This document shows, piece after piece, positions 1 to 10,635 of a DNA stretch of 64,000 nucleotides. Each line of letters opens with the position of its first letter. Positions within the stretch are counted from its first letter, which is position 1. The notes under the pieces were generated by a model. That model had not been told where the DNA came from. It did not search any database and saw only the letters and a program-made list of their open reading frames with translations. Source of the DNA: Planctomycetia bacterium (lineage in GTDB: Bacteria > Planctomycetota > Phycisphaerae > Phycisphaerales > SM1A02); NCBI GenBank assembly GCA_005776885.1, contig SXOD01000022.1, positions 1-64,000 of the forward strand. Direction: 5' to 3'. The position numbers and the translations under genes were made by a program.

Positions 1-981
1 CGAGAAGACGCCGGAGATGATCGCTTGCGAGGCGATGACGGTGGCCGCCGCCGCCAGCACGACCATCGGAAGCACGAAGCCATCGGGCACGATGGCGAAG
101 AATGGGTCTTCGGAAACGCTTCCGTCGGCCAGGATCGCCGCGCCTTGGCCGAAGTAGTTGATCACCAGTGCCGGCATCACCAGGCCGTACCACGCGAAGA
201 CCATCGGCTTGCGGCCGAAATGGCCCAGGTCGGCGTAGAGCGCCTCGCCACCCGTGATGCACAGCATGACGCTCCCCAGGATGAGGAAGGTGCCCCACGG
301 ATCGTCGACGGCCATGGCCACTCCGTGCTCCGGGCTCATCGCTCCCAGGATGCTTGGCGACTTGAGGATGGCGATCAGGCCGAGTGCGGCCAGGGAGCCG
401 AACCAAAGGCACATGACCGGGCCAAAGAAGCCTCCGATGCGGCTGGTGCCCATGCGCTGCATGGAGAAGAGGGCCACCAGGATCACGACCGTGATCGGGA
501 CGATGAATCGTTCCAGTTCGGGACTCTCCCGTTTCAAGCCCTCCACGGCCGAAAGCACGGAGATGGCAGGGGTGATGACGCCATCGGCATACAGCAGTGC
601 GCTTCCGGCGATCGCGGCCAGGAGGACGACCCGGCTGGTCTTGGCCACCCCTCCGTCCCGCGGCGTCAGCAGGCCGAGCAGTGCGAAGATTCCGCCCTCG
701 CCCTTGTTGTTGGCCTTGAGCAGGAACGAGCAGTACTTCACGCCGATGACCAGCACCAGCGACCAGAACACCAGGCTGAGGACCCCCATCACATGCTCTG
801 GGGTGGGGGCCACTCCGTGCGCACTGTCAAAACACTCCTCCAGCGCATAGAGCGGGCTCGTGCCGATGTCTCCAAAGACAATCCCCAGTGCGGCGACGAT
901 CAATGCTGGCTTCACGGCCCGTGCCGCGGTCGCGTGCGGTGCTCCCCCCGGCCGGGGCGGATTGTCTGTCGCGCTGCTCAT
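1..981 (-). CDS. kup: KUP-family potassium uptake protein (partial, runs off the window start)
   Basis: Reverse-strand reading from ATG at 981: MSSATDNPPRPGG...ALGIVFGDIGTSPLYALEE...ANNKGEGGIFALLGLL...GGEALYADLGHFGRKP; typical Kup motifs. Absent from the ORF track because it is open at the edge. Confidence 0.93.
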   Translation of the reverse strand, partial: MSSATDNPPRPGGAPHATAARAVKPALIVAALGIVFGDIGTSPLYALEECFDSAHGVAPTPEHVMGVLSLVFWSLVLVIGVKYCSFLLKANNKGEGGIFALLGLLTPRDGGVAKTSRVVLLAAIAGSALLYADGVITPAISVLSAVEGLKRESPELERFIVPITVVILVALFSMQRMGTSRIGGFFGPVMCLWFGSLAALGLIAILKSPSILGAMSPEHGVAMAVDDPWGTFLILGSVMLCITGGEALYADLGHFGRKPMVFAWYGLVMPALVINYFGQGAAILADGSVSEDPFFAIVPDGFVLPMVVLAAAATVIASQAIISGVFS

Positions 982-1104
982 CGAGGTGGTGGAGGGCCAA
1001 TGATAGTTCCGCCGGGGAGGCGTCGCGGCTACGCTGCGGATCAGCACAAGACCCCCTGGTTCCTGCGCTCCAGCGCAGTCCACTCCTTTCACGCCGAGAG
1101 CCCC

Positions 1105-2508
1105 ATGCGCCACACACACGACCCGATCGTCCTTCCGACCCGTCGTCGATTCATCCTCACGCTGGGGGCGCTCGGCGCGGCCGGCACGCTGGGGGGACTG
1201 GCACCCGGGGCGCTGGCCGCGGCGACCCGCGCCCGAGTGGCGCAGGGATCGAACGGGAAACTCCAGGTTGGATGCGTCGGGTGCGGCGGCATGGGGGGCT
1301 CGGACCTGAGCAACGTGGCGGGGCATTCGGCAGTGAAGGTCACGGCCTTGTGCGATGTCAATCGCGACACGCTCCGGCAGTCTCGGGCGACCTACGGGGT
1401 GGAGGAATCGAGGTGCTTCACGGACTATCGAGCCTTCCTGGCCGCGATGGGCGACATCGTCGACGCCGTCATCGTGTCGACGCCGGATCACGCGCACGCG
1501 CCCGTGGCGGTGCAGGCGATGCGAGCGGGCAAGGGCGTCTACTGCCAGAAGCCGCTGACGCACAGCCTGCATGAGGCTCGCACGATGAAGGAAGTCGCGG
1601 CGCAGATGAAGGTCGCCACGCAGATGGGCATCCAGAACCACGCTCACAAGGGACGGCGACTGGGCATGGCCTGGATCGAGTCGGGCGTGCTGGGGCCCGT
1701 CAAGGCGGTGCACATCTGGACCAACCGGCCGGCGGGCTGGTGGCCGCAGGGGGGCCCCATGAAGCCGGGATCGGACCCCGTGCCGGCCGACCTGGACTGG
1801 GAGTCGTGGATCAATGTCGCACCGATGCGGCCCTACCTCAAGGACACCTACGCGCCGTTCCGCTGGCGCGGCGTGCGCGACTTCGGGACGGGGGCGTTGG
1901 GCGACATGGCGTGCCACTTCTTTGACGTGCCGACCAAGGCGCTCGCCCTCACGGCGCCGGTCGCCGTGCGTGGCACCGTGACGGACTTGACCGCCGACCA
2001 GTTTCCGCTGAGCGAAACCGTGCAGCTCTCGTTCGATGGCCATGCATCAAGCGGCGGGAAGCCATTCGACGTGTGGTGGTACGACGGCGGTCGACTGCCG
2101 CCGGCCGAGGCGCTGCCGTGGGTGCCCAAGGACTTCGACATGCCCACGCGATCCAGCGACGGCGCGACGATCTTTGTCTGCGAGCTCGGGACGCTGGTGA
2201 TCTGCCACCCTGGCGAGGTGCACGTCTTCACGGCAGGCGCGAAGCCGAACTTTGCCCCGCCCGAGCTGCCCGACATCAACCACTGGCACGAGTGGGTGGA
2301 CGCCTGCATGGGCAAGGGTGCCACGCGCGCCGGGTTTGAGTTCAGCGGCCCAATGACCGAGATCGTCCTCTGTGGCGTCGTCGGAGGGCTCGTCCCGGAT
2401 CGGACGCTGCGTTGGGATGCGAAGGCCATGACCTGGGACGACGCCGACGCGCAGAAGCTGGTGAAGCCGGCCTATCGAGGCGGTTGGAGCGTCGCGGGGC
2501 TGGGCTGA
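1105..2508 (+). CDS. Gfo/Idh/MocA family oxidoreductase with Tat-like signal
   Basis: Start reassigned to MRHTHDPIVLPTRRRFILTLGALGAAG; GCVGCGGMGGSDLSNV Rossmann motif and YCQKPLTHSLHEAR (EKP-like) motif. Confidence 0.9.
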   Translation: MRHTHDPIVLPTRRRFILTLGALGAAGTLGGLAPGALAAATRARVAQGSNGKLQVGCVGCGGMGGSDLSNVAGHSAVKVTALCDVNRDTLRQSRATYGVEESRCFTDYRAFLAAMGDIVDAVIVSTPDHAHAPVAVQAMRAGKGVYCQKPLTHSLHEARTMKEVAAQMKVATQMGIQNHAHKGRRLGMAWIESGVLGPVKAVHIWTNRPAGWWPQGGPMKPGSDPVPADLDWESWINVAPMRPYLKDTYAPFRWRGVRDFGTGALGDMACHFFDVPTKALALTAPVAVRGTVTDLTADQFPLSETVQLSFDGHASSGGKPFDVWWYDGGRLPPAEALPWVPKDFDMPTRSSDGATIFVCELGTLVICHPGEVHVFTAGAKPNFAPPELPDINHWHEWVDACMGKGATRAGFEFSGPMTEIVLCGVVGGLVPDRTLRWDAKAMTWDDADAQKLVKPAYRGGWSVAGLG

Positions 2509-2537
2509 TCGGCCCGCGGCACCGCTACGATTGCGCA

Positions 2538-3488
2538 ATGCATTCGCGCGCGATGGGCCTCACTCAACGGCAGCGGCTCGTCCTGTGGTCGACTCTTGCA
2601 GGCGTGCTCGCGATCGCGTTGCTGTGTGCCGGAGACCTCGTCGCCTGGCTCTTCGAGGGAAATCGCGCGCCACACCGTCCGCAGCTGGCGTTCTCGCCGC
2701 CGCTCATGCGCATCGTGCCCTCGGAGGCCGACCTGGGCGCCGTGTCGCCGTGCGGCGACATGCACGAACTCTCCCAGCCGGCCGCCATCATCAACGACGC
2801 CGATGTTCCGCTGCGCGTCGTGCACTGGAGCCCGTCGTGCGGCTGCACGGTGAGCGACCTGCCGGAGGAGTTCACGGTGGCACCAGGTGAATCGGTCGCG
2901 TTCACGGTGCGCGTGGACCCGTGGGGGAGCTGGGGAGATCGAACGCAGTCGATTCAGTTGATGGTGGATGAGGCCGGGCTTCCGGTGCGGCCCGGTCCCA
3001 AGATTCTCCTCCGCTATTCGGTCGGTGGAACCATGCACCCGGCCCCAGGCGTGGTGCGGAGAGTGCTGCGCGGGACGGAGATTCCGGCACCATCGACCGG
3101 TGCCACGCCGGGGGCGCCGCGACTGTCTCCCGACGGCGGGCAGACGGTCCTCGCCTCCGAAGATGGGAGCGCGTTCGAGATCACGGGATCGGATCCGTCC
3201 ACGACGGCGATCGAGTGGCATGACACGCCGATTCGGGCCACGCTCACCTGGGATTGGGCCAGCGTCGACACGTGGGCGGCGGCGGGGAAGGACAGCCTCA
3301 TGGCGCAGGGGCGCGTGGAGTACGACCCCGACGGCCGATGGGTGCGGGCGCGCGCGATTGTCTCGACCAACCGAGAGGACTGCACGCACGTCGTGATCAT
3401 GCTCGTCAACATCGAGGCCGATGGCGGCGGCACCGAGCCAGTGCCAGTCTTCCCGACGCCAACACTCCCGATCGTGGAGTCGCATTGA
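2538..3488 (+). CDS. DUF1573 domain-containing protein
   Basis: N-terminal TM, then 'ELSQPAAIINDADVPLRVVHWSPSCGCTVSDLPEEFTVAPGESVAFTVRVDP' typical of DUF1573. Confidence 0.8.
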   Translation: MHSRAMGLTQRQRLVLWSTLAGVLAIALLCAGDLVAWLFEGNRAPHRPQLAFSPPLMRIVPSEADLGAVSPCGDMHELSQPAAIINDADVPLRVVHWSPSCGCTVSDLPEEFTVAPGESVAFTVRVDPWGSWGDRTQSIQLMVDEAGLPVRPGPKILLRYSVGGTMHPAPGVVRRVLRGTEIPAPSTGATPGAPRLSPDGGQTVLASEDGSAFEITGSDPSTTAIEWHDTPIRATLTWDWASVDTWAAAGKDSLMAQGRVEYDPDGRWVRARAIVSTNREDCTHVVIMLVNIEADGGGTEPVPVFPTPTLPIVESH

Positions 3489-4891
3489 GGCAGCGCCGGG
3501 ACCGGCTTCAATCGCTTGCGGCGGCAGCGTGCGTGGCGGTCGCCTCCACGGCGCGTGCGCAGACGGTGAATCCAGATGACACACCAATGCGGCCGTCGAC
3601 GGAGGAATCGAGGGCCGCCCGGGCCGGCGAAGTCCAGTCCGAACTGGAAGCCCTTTCCGAGGCCACTCGCAACTTCGCCGGGTTTCGCGCCATGGAAGGC
3701 CCGGTGATGGCAGGCCGTCTGGCCGAGGCCGCGGAATCGCTGGACCTCCTCCAGACCCAGCCGGGCACGCTGGGATCTGAGGCCAACGCGGCCCTGATCG
3801 ATCCGATGCCGGGCGAACAGTTCCTCGCGCCGGCTCGAAACCTGATGGAGTGGAGTGCCCAGCGCGGCATCCGGTGGGCGGCGTACGACACGACCGTGTA
3901 CCAGTGGGCCAGCCGCTCGCAGCCCGACACGCCGGGCGAGGCGGGGATCAATCGATTCCAGATCGGCGCCACGGCCCACCTGGGAGACTTGCTCGGCCTG
4001 GGAAAGTCCATCGTGGTGGCGCAGGGTCGCTACAGCAGCGTGATCGGCGGGACGCCGCCGCTCTCGACGCAGATTGGATCGCCCTACGCGGTGGACTCTG
4101 ACTTCTCGTTGACCCAGTGGCGATTGCTTCGGTTGTATGCCACGCAGCAACTTGGCTCAGATGACCTCCTGCTGACGGTGGGCAAGATCAACCCCAACGA
4201 CTACATCTTCGCGAATCCGTATGCGGGCGACGAGACGTCGCAGTTCATCGCCGCACCGCTGGACGGGTCGGACGCGCTCCCCGCAGGATTCAACAACTAC
4301 ACGCTTGGGACCGCCTTGCAATGGCAGCCATCGGCTCAGACGTACATCAACACGGTGTTGACGTCGCCTGGTGCGGGGGCAAGCACCGGGACCGGCATCT
4401 CTGACGTCGGCGACGGCGGGTACTTTCTGGCGGTCGAGGCCGGGTACACGATTGACCTGCCCCGCGGCGGCCCAAGCCGCTGGCTGGCTGGCGCCAGCGT
4501 CACCAACACCAACATGGACTTCACGGTCCTCAACGGCAACTACGCCAGCGCGTGGTCCATCCTCCACGCCGAACTTCGTCCGGACCTCGGGACGTTCGTG
4601 CAATGGTCATGGAGCGACCCAACGATCAACCCGATCGAGATGGAGTTGATGGGCGGGCTGCTCTGGACCGACATTCTCGGCACCAAGGGAGGGCTCGCGA
4701 TGGGGCTCGGTGGCGGGACATCGATCATGTCGGGCGGCGACAGCCAGGAGATCGTGGAACTCTTCTTCCGCACGCAGGCCACTCCCAGCATCCAGTTCTC
4801 CATCGACCTGCAGTACATCCCGCAGACCGTCCAGGTGCCAGAGCAAGACGACGTCTTCCTGTTCGCGATCAGGCAGACGCTCACCTTCTGA
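3485..4891 (+). CDS. OprB-like carbohydrate porin
   Basis: TTG start overlaps the previous stop; signal peptide ending ARAQ; OprB-like beta-barrel pattern (GKINPNDYIFANPYAGDETSQF..., ends in aromatic F). Confidence 0.7.
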   Translation: MRQRRDRLQSLAAAACVAVASTARAQTVNPDDTPMRPSTEESRAARAGEVQSELEALSEATRNFAGFRAMEGPVMAGRLAEAAESLDLLQTQPGTLGSEANAALIDPMPGEQFLAPARNLMEWSAQRGIRWAAYDTTVYQWASRSQPDTPGEAGINRFQIGATAHLGDLLGLGKSIVVAQGRYSSVIGGTPPLSTQIGSPYAVDSDFSLTQWRLLRLYATQQLGSDDLLLTVGKINPNDYIFANPYAGDETSQFIAAPLDGSDALPAGFNNYTLGTALQWQPSAQTYINTVLTSPGAGASTGTGISDVGDGGYFLAVEAGYTIDLPRGGPSRWLAGASVTNTNMDFTVLNGNYASAWSILHAELRPDLGTFVQWSWSDPTINPIEMELMGGLLWTDILGTKGGLAMGLGGGTSIMSGGDSQEIVELFFRTQATPSIQFSIDLQYIPQTVQVPEQDDVFLFAIRQTLTF

Positions 4892-4922
4892 GGCACCTCG
4901 CTGCGCGTAGCATCCTTGCCCC

Positions 4923-5810
4923 ATGTCGAGGGCAGACCACTTCACGATTGGCCTCCTCCAGCACGCCAGCCCGATCGGTGCATCGCGCGAGGAAGTGCAC
5001 ACGACCTTCGCATCGATGGCACGCGAAGCGGCAGGCCGGGGCGCCGAGCTGATCGTGAGCCAGGAGCTCTTCGGCGGCCACTATTTCTGCCAGCAGGAAG
5101 AGGCAGCGCTGCTGGACTTGGCGGAGCCGATCCCAGGGCCGACGACACAGTGTGCGGCGTCGCTCGCCCGCGAGTTGGGCGTGGAGATCACGGTGAGCCT
5201 CTTCGAGAAGCGTGCGCCTGGACTGTGCCACAACACGAGCGTGTATCTGGGACGCGATGGGTCGATCCTGGGGACCTATCGAAAGATGCACATCCCGGAC
5301 GACCCTCGATTCTTCGAGAAGTTCTATTTCGCGCCCGGTGACCGCGGCTGGCAGGTGGTGGACGGCGTGGCCAAGACGGGAATGCTCGTGTGTTGGGACC
5401 AGTGGTACCCGGAGGCGGCCCGACTCACGGCGCTGCTTGGCGCGGAACTCATCGTGTACCCGACGGCGATTGGCTGGTACCACGGCGAGACGCCCGCCGA
5501 CCGCGTGCAGCAGCGCGACGCCTGGATCACGATGCACCGCGCGCACGCGATCGCGAATGGGTGCTGGATCGCGGCGGTGAATCGCATCGGCGTGGAGGCG
5601 GACCTCACGTTCTGGGGCAGCAGCATGGTCATCGACCCGGGTGGCGTCATCGTCGCGGAGGCGCCGCAGGACGCGCCCGCGGTCTTGGTGCATCGTTGCG
5701 ACCGTGCCCGGATCGAGGAGATGCGGCGCGGCTGGCCCTTCCTTCGCGATCGGCGCGTGGACGCCTACGGCGGGATCACGGAGCGGATGTTGGACGGGAC
5801 TTCGGCGTGA
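4923..5810 (+). CDS. aguB: N-carbamoylputrescine amidase (nitrilase superfamily)
   Basis: Nitrilase catalytic context: SQELFGGHYF, YRKMHIPDD, GMLVCWDQWYPEAARL. Confidence 0.9.
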   Translation: MSRADHFTIGLLQHASPIGASREEVHTTFASMAREAAGRGAELIVSQELFGGHYFCQQEEAALLDLAEPIPGPTTQCAASLARELGVEITVSLFEKRAPGLCHNTSVYLGRDGSILGTYRKMHIPDDPRFFEKFYFAPGDRGWQVVDGVAKTGMLVCWDQWYPEAARLTALLGAELIVYPTAIGWYHGETPADRVQQRDAWITMHRAHAIANGCWIAAVNRIGVEADLTFWGSSMVIDPGGVIVAEAPQDAPAVLVHRCDRARIEEMRRGWPFLRDRRVDAYGGITERMLDGTSA

Positions 5811-6832
5811 GCCACGCCACCCGCGCGACGTCGGCGGGTCGATGCCTGCCTGGCACCGCCGCAGGACAGGGCTTTCGCATGCCCGCCGAGTGGGCACCGC
5901 AGCGCCGCGTCTGGCTCGTTCGACCACACAATGAGGAGACTTGGCCTGGATGCCTCGCGCAGGCCCAGGCCGAGTGGGAGCACTGGCGCACCGAACTGGC
6001 ACGGGTCGTGGACGTCGTGGAGCTCACCGAGCAAGGGGTCGCCACCAACGATTCGTGGATCCGCGACTTCGGCCCCATCTTCGTGCGGCACGCCGATGGC
6101 CGCGTCGCGGGTCATGACTTCCAGTTCAATGGCTGGGGCGACAAGTACGAGACTCGAAGCCTGGACAACGATGTCCCCACGCACATCCGCGAGCAATGGG
6201 GGATCGACATGTGGCGTCACGACCTGGTCATGGAGGGGGGCTCGATCGACGTGAACGGCACGGGCACCGTGCTGACCACCCGGCAGTGCCTGGAGAACGT
6301 CAACAGGGGCGAACGCTCGCCTGGCGAGGTCGAGCAGGCGCTGTGCGATGCTCTGGGTGTCACCAACATCGTCTGGCTTCCCGGCGGCATCCGTGGCGAC
6401 GACACCGACGGCCACATTGACGACATCGCGCGGTTCGTCGCGCGGGACACCATCGCGGCGCTCCGTGCTCCAGCTGGTCACCCCGACCACGAGATCCTTG
6501 AAGTCAACTGGCGCGCCTTGGAAGCGGCGCGTGACGAGCGGGGCGAGCGGTTCAATCTCCTCGCGATCCCGGTGCCGGAGCCGATGCACTACGACTTCCC
6601 GGCGGATCGATTTGGCCCCGGTGGACGGAACATGGTCCCCGCGAGCCACGCCAACTTCCTGGTGGCCAACGGCGCCATCTTTGTGCCCTGCTTTGGTGGC
6701 GCCAGTGACGACGCCGCGTGTCGCACCCTTGAGGCGGCGATGCCCGGGCACCGAGCGGTTCCGATCAGCGCCCGACACCTGGTGGTCGGCCTCGGCAGCC
6801 TGCACTGCCTGAGTTGCCACCAACCGGTGTAG
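5807..6832 (+). CDS. aguA: Agmatine deiminase
   Basis: GTG start overlaps the aguB stop; motifs DSWIRDFGPIFV, NGWGDKYE, MEGGSIDVNGTGTVLTT, DDTDGHIDDIARF. Confidence 0.92.
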   Translation: MSHATRATSAGRCLPGTAAGQGFRMPAEWAPQRRVWLVRPHNEETWPGCLAQAQAEWEHWRTELARVVDVVELTEQGVATNDSWIRDFGPIFVRHADGRVAGHDFQFNGWGDKYETRSLDNDVPTHIREQWGIDMWRHDLVMEGGSIDVNGTGTVLTTRQCLENVNRGERSPGEVEQALCDALGVTNIVWLPGGIRGDDTDGHIDDIARFVARDTIAALRAPAGHPDHEILEVNWRALEAARDERGERFNLLAIPVPEPMHYDFPADRFGPGGRNMVPASHANFLVANGAIFVPCFGGASDDAACRTLEAAMPGHRAVPISARHLVVGLGSLHCLSCHQPV

Positions 6833-7032
6833 GCCAGGCGACACGGGGTGGATGTGGCCCGATAACACACGATCCGAGATGATTTCGCGGTGAAGTCCAA
6901 CGATCAGTTTGATCTCGCGGCGGTGGTGCTACGTTTGGGACCGTCCACGACTTGCTCAAGTCGCGGTTTTTGCCTTGGCGTTGGACTTCGGCGTGCGAAT
7001 GCATTCGCCGAGCCCCATGGAGATTGAGACTC

Positions 7033-8142
7033 ATGAAAGAAACGATCGCCTGCCTCCTCGCGACATGTACGACGTCCGTCGCTCTTGCGGGTGGAACCAC
7101 CCACGTCGTCACGCAGGTCAACCTCACTTTTTCGCCGGATGTAGTCGATGCCATGCCCGGCGACACGATTCGCTTTGAGTGGAGCGGTGGCACCCACGCG
7201 GTGCAGGATGGGAACTGCCTGTCGACTGCCGGTCTCTTCTACAGCACGCTGACGGCCGCCAATCCTGCGTTTGAGTATGTGATCCCGGCGGATGCGACCC
7301 CTGGTTCCATCGAGTTCAACTGCCCCGTCGCGTCTCACTGTGAGTTCGGGATGATGGGCACCATCAACGTGCTCCCGGCTGGTGGCGGTTGGTCGGCCGG
7401 CGATGTCCAGATCAGCGAGATCAGGATCGACCAGCCGAGCACCGACAACGACGAATACTTCGAGTTGCGAGGCGAGCCCGGATTGTCGCTCAACGGCCTC
7501 ACCTACCTTGTGATCGGCGATGGCACCGGAGGATTCGGCGTGATCGAGGCGGTCGTCCCGCTGGATGGCTACCAGATCGGCGCCAATGGGTACGTCGTCT
7601 TTCACGAGTCCACCTTTACGCTCATCAGCCCCGCGGATGTCGTGACCGTGCTCAACTTTGAGAACTCCGACAACGTCACCCACCTCATCGTGTCCGGGTT
7701 CACCGGGACCAACGGCCAGTTGCTGGACTCCGACCAGGACCGCGCGACCTGCCTGACCGAGGTGAATCCTTGGGACACCATCGTGTCGACGTGCTTCCTC
7801 CGCATCAACGAGATGCCCGACGCGGCCAGCACGCAGGATTGCTACTACGGCCAGGTCGGCGCCGGCCCCGACGGCACGTTTGTTCCCGGCCATGTCTACC
7901 TGTGCGAAGACGGCCACTATGAGGTTGGCGGGTTCACGCTGGCGACCCACGACACCCCCGGTGCTGACAGTCCATCCTGCACGGTCGCCGTCCCTGGTGA
8001 CCTGGACGGCAACGGCATCGTGGATGGTGCCGACCTCGCCGCCATGTTGAGCGCGTGGGGTACCGCTGACGGAGACGTCAATGGTGACGGCCTCACCGAC
8101 GGCGCGGACCTCTCGATCCTGCTTGGAAACTGGACGATCTGA
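7033..8142 (+). CDS. Secreted cupredoxin-like domain + lamin-tail-like domain + C-terminal dockerin-like module
   Basis: 'PGDTIRFEWSGGTHAVQDGNC...FNCPVASHCEFGMMGTINV' type-1 Cu ligand pattern; C-terminal GDLDGNGIVDGADLAAMLSAWG...GDVNGDGLTDGADLSILLGNW. Confidence 0.82.
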   Translation: MKETIACLLATCTTSVALAGGTTHVVTQVNLTFSPDVVDAMPGDTIRFEWSGGTHAVQDGNCLSTAGLFYSTLTAANPAFEYVIPADATPGSIEFNCPVASHCEFGMMGTINVLPAGGGWSAGDVQISEIRIDQPSTDNDEYFELRGEPGLSLNGLTYLVIGDGTGGFGVIEAVVPLDGYQIGANGYVVFHESTFTLISPADVVTVLNFENSDNVTHLIVSGFTGTNGQLLDSDQDRATCLTEVNPWDTIVSTCFLRINEMPDAASTQDCYYGQVGAGPDGTFVPGHVYLCEDGHYEVGGFTLATHDTPGADSPSCTVAVPGDLDGNGIVDGADLAAMLSAWGTADGDVNGDGLTDGADLSILLGNWTI

Positions 8143-8167
8143 CCCCAGTTCCGGCTTCAGGGCCCTG

Positions 8168-8203
8168 AAGGCCGCCCCGACCTGGGGCGGCCTTTTTCTT
8201 TTG
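8168..8203 (+). terminator. Rho-independent terminator
   Basis: AAGGCCGCCCC-loop-GGGGCGGCCTT followed by TTTCTTTT, 26 bp after the stop at 8142. Confidence 0.85.
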
Positions 8204-8250
8204 GGCTTTTCAGGAAGGCTCGCCCGTGCGGCTGCTCCCCGCGCCCTAGC

Positions 8251-8895
8251 ATGACCGCCATGAACACAGGCACGCTCGCTGTCATCGGGGTTTCCTCGCT
8301 CGCCGCCATCGCGCTCGCCGCCGCGCCACTCGCTGGCTTGAAGGTCGGCAGCAAGGCGCCCGCGCTCAGTCTGGAGTCCTTTGTCCAAGGGGAGGAGGTC
8401 AAGGAGTTTCAGGCCGGGACTCCATATGTGATCGAGTTCTGGGCGACCTGGTGCCCGCCATGCGTCGCCAGCGTCCCGCACCTCAACCAACTGCAGAAGG
8501 AACACCCAGAAGTCGTCTTCATCGGCGTCGCCGGATCGCAGCGCGAAGAGACCCCCGAGGCCAAGGCCGCAAAGGTCAAGTCCTTCGTCGAGTCCAGGGG
8601 CGAGAACATGACCTACCGCGTGGCCATGGACAACGATGGCTCGATGAGCAAGGAATGGATGCAGGCCGCGCAGATGCAGGGCATCCCGTGCGCCTTCGTG
8701 GTCGACGGCAAGGGAAAGGTCACCTTCATCGGCCACCCCCAGGACAAGGGATTCGAGAGCGCCGTTGAAAAGGCCGCGAAGGGTGCCAAGAAGAAGCCCG
8801 CCAAGAAGCCCGCGGACGACGCTGGGGACGACAAGCCCGCCGATGGCGATGACGCCGCGCCCGCTGGCGGGACCACCGACAAGAAGCCTGGGTGA
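8251..8895 (+). CDS. TlpA-like thioredoxin-fold protein
   Basis: EFWATWCPPCVASVPHLNQLQ; low-complexity Lys/Pro/Asp-rich tail. Confidence 0.88.
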   Translation: MTAMNTGTLAVIGVSSLAAIALAAAPLAGLKVGSKAPALSLESFVQGEEVKEFQAGTPYVIEFWATWCPPCVASVPHLNQLQKEHPEVVFIGVAGSQREETPEAKAAKVKSFVESRGENMTYRVAMDNDGSMSKEWMQAAQMQGIPCAFVVDGKGKVTFIGHPQDKGFESAVEKAAKGAKKKPAKKPADDAGDDKPADGDDAAPAGGTTDKKPG

Positions 8896-8922
8896 ACACG
8901 GCGCGCTGAACGCGGCGCGCGG

Positions 8923-10635
8923 CTAGTCGCGGTCGCCGTTTCGAGGACTGAGTGATTCCCAATGCACGATGCGAAGGCGTGGCTCGTTCGCCACGACCAC
9001 GCCACGTGCCTCGTGGACGAGAATCGCGCGTTGCAGCGGTGCCTGGCGCTCCGGATCGACCACGATGGCGACGTCGCCGCGGCCGCGCGCGACGGCGAGC
9101 CAAGTCCCAAACTCCTCCGGATCGATAAGCCTCGCGGACTCACGTGGATCGCCAAGCTCGTTGTCAAACTCGCTGGGACCGCCCAGGATTGCTGCATCGA
9201 CCCGCCGAGCGGCCAGCCCGACCGCGTGGGCCCAGTTGGCGTCCGAGCCGATGGACGTGGCTTTGGCGAGCATCGCGCGGTGGGGCGCAAGCCAAGGCAT
9301 GGGCGTCTTGGACTGACTGAGCAGGGCGGAGGGAATCAGGCAGCCGACCGCCAAGGCGAGGGGGGCGGCCCCAAGCGCACGGAGAAGGAGCCTGCGATCC
9401 CGCTGGGCAGTTGAAGAAGCCATCCAGTCGATCGCGGCCCACGCCATGAAAGTTGCGACAACCATCGCAGCCTTGGGCAGTGGTGCCTCGGTCCAGATGC
9501 GCCCGGCCGGCCATCCGGCAAACCCGGTCAGCATTTCGACGCCGACGAACGCCCCCAGGAGCAGCAGCACGGCTGGGCCGACGGAGCGCACCGGCCGACT
9601 CCCTCGCACCCGGGCTGGCAGCAACGCATCCCCCATGCCCACGGCAAAGAGCGCACCGATCGCGGGAAAGCACGGCAAGACGTATGTAGGGAGCTTGCCG
9701 CCCGCCATGCTGAAGAACGCGAATGGGATCACGATCCAGGCGACCACCAGCTGCATCCACGCATCGCTGCGCCAGCGGGCGGTGCATGCGCGGAGTGCGG
9801 CGGGGGCATTGAGCACCCAAGGAAAGGTGAGTATCGGGAGCAGTGCGAGGTAGTACCACCACGGCTCGGCGTGCTGGTTGCCGTCGGGCGAAGTGAACCG
9901 TCGCACATGCTCAACCCAGAAGAACTGGTGCCAAAACGCTGGCTCGGCTTCGTGCAACTTCAGGGCGGGTGGCAGGACGGCGATCGCCAGGCCCACCAGT
10001 GCAGGGAGCGCAAGCAGCGTCGATCGCCACTCCCGTCGCGACACGAGCCACGGGAGGATGACCATCGCCGGCAGGGCCAGGCCGACGAATCCCTTGGAGA
10101 GCAATGACAGCCCCGACAGGACCCCGGCGACCATCGCCCAACCGACTCGGTCCAGCGGCCGGATCGACCGGGCGGCCAGGCCGGCAGCCAAAATGGTCCC
10201 GGCCACGAAGGCGCTGAAGGGCCCGTCGAGGACGGCGGTGGTCGCGATCACGATGGGAGCCAACATCGTGAGCGAGGCAAGTCCGGCGACGCAGGCCAGC
10301 GCGCCGTCACGACGCCACCGCCAGGCGAGGAGTAGTCCAACCATCGACCACCCAAGCGCCGCCAATGCGGAGGGCAGCCGGAGCGCAAACGGCGTCTCGC
10401 CGAAGAGGCGGAAGCTCCCCGCGATCATCCAATAGGCGAGCGGCGGCTTTTCGTAGTACCGGAACCCGTTCATCCGGAGCGCGAACCAATCGGTCGTCTG
10501 GGACATTTCCCAGCCGATCAGCGCATAACGGGTCTCATCGGGCGCGACGAGGGGCTTCGCGCCCAAGGGAAGCACGACGACAACGAGCCACGTCGCGATC
10601 AAGATGGCCGTGGCGCGGGGAAGCGTGATCTTCAT
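8923..10635 (-). CDS. arnT: ArnT-like glycosyltransferase (4-amino-4-deoxy-L-arabinose transferase family)
   Basis: MKITLPRATAILIATWLVVV...VAPDETRYALIGWEMSQTTDWFALRMNGFRYYEKPPLAYWMIAGSF; last gene of the arn-like operon. Confidence 0.88.
   Translation of the reverse strand: MKITLPRATAILIATWLVVVVLPLGAKPLVAPDETRYALIGWEMSQTTDWFALRMNGFRYYEKPPLAYWMIAGSFRLFGETPFALRLPSALAALGWSMVGLLLAWRWRRDGALACVAGLASLTMLAPIVIATTAVLDGPFSAFVAGTILAAGLAARSIRPLDRVGWAMVAGVLSGLSLLSKGFVGLALPAMVILPWLVSRREWRSTLLALPALVGLAIAVLPPALKLHEAEPAFWHQFFWVEHVRRFTSPDGNQHAEPWWYYLALLPILTFPWVLNAPAALRACTARWRSDAWMQLVVAWIVIPFAFFSMAGGKLPTYVLPCFPAIGALFAVGMGDALLPARVRGSRPVRSVGPAVLLLLGAFVGVEMLTGFAGWPAGRIWTEAPLPKAAMVVATFMAWAAIDWMASSTAQRDRRLLLRALGAAPLALAVGCLIPSALLSQSKTPMPWLAPHRAMLAKATSIGSDANWAHAVGLAARRVDAAILGGPSEFDNELGDPRESARLIDPEEFGTWLAVARGRGDVAIVVDPERQAPLQRAILVHEARGVVVANEPRLRIVHWESLSPRNGDRD

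Noticed and set aside
25-1104. N-terminal 360 aa of the 827-aa + ORF
   Set aside because: Antisense to kup and of biased composition; the real oxidoreductase start is at 1105.
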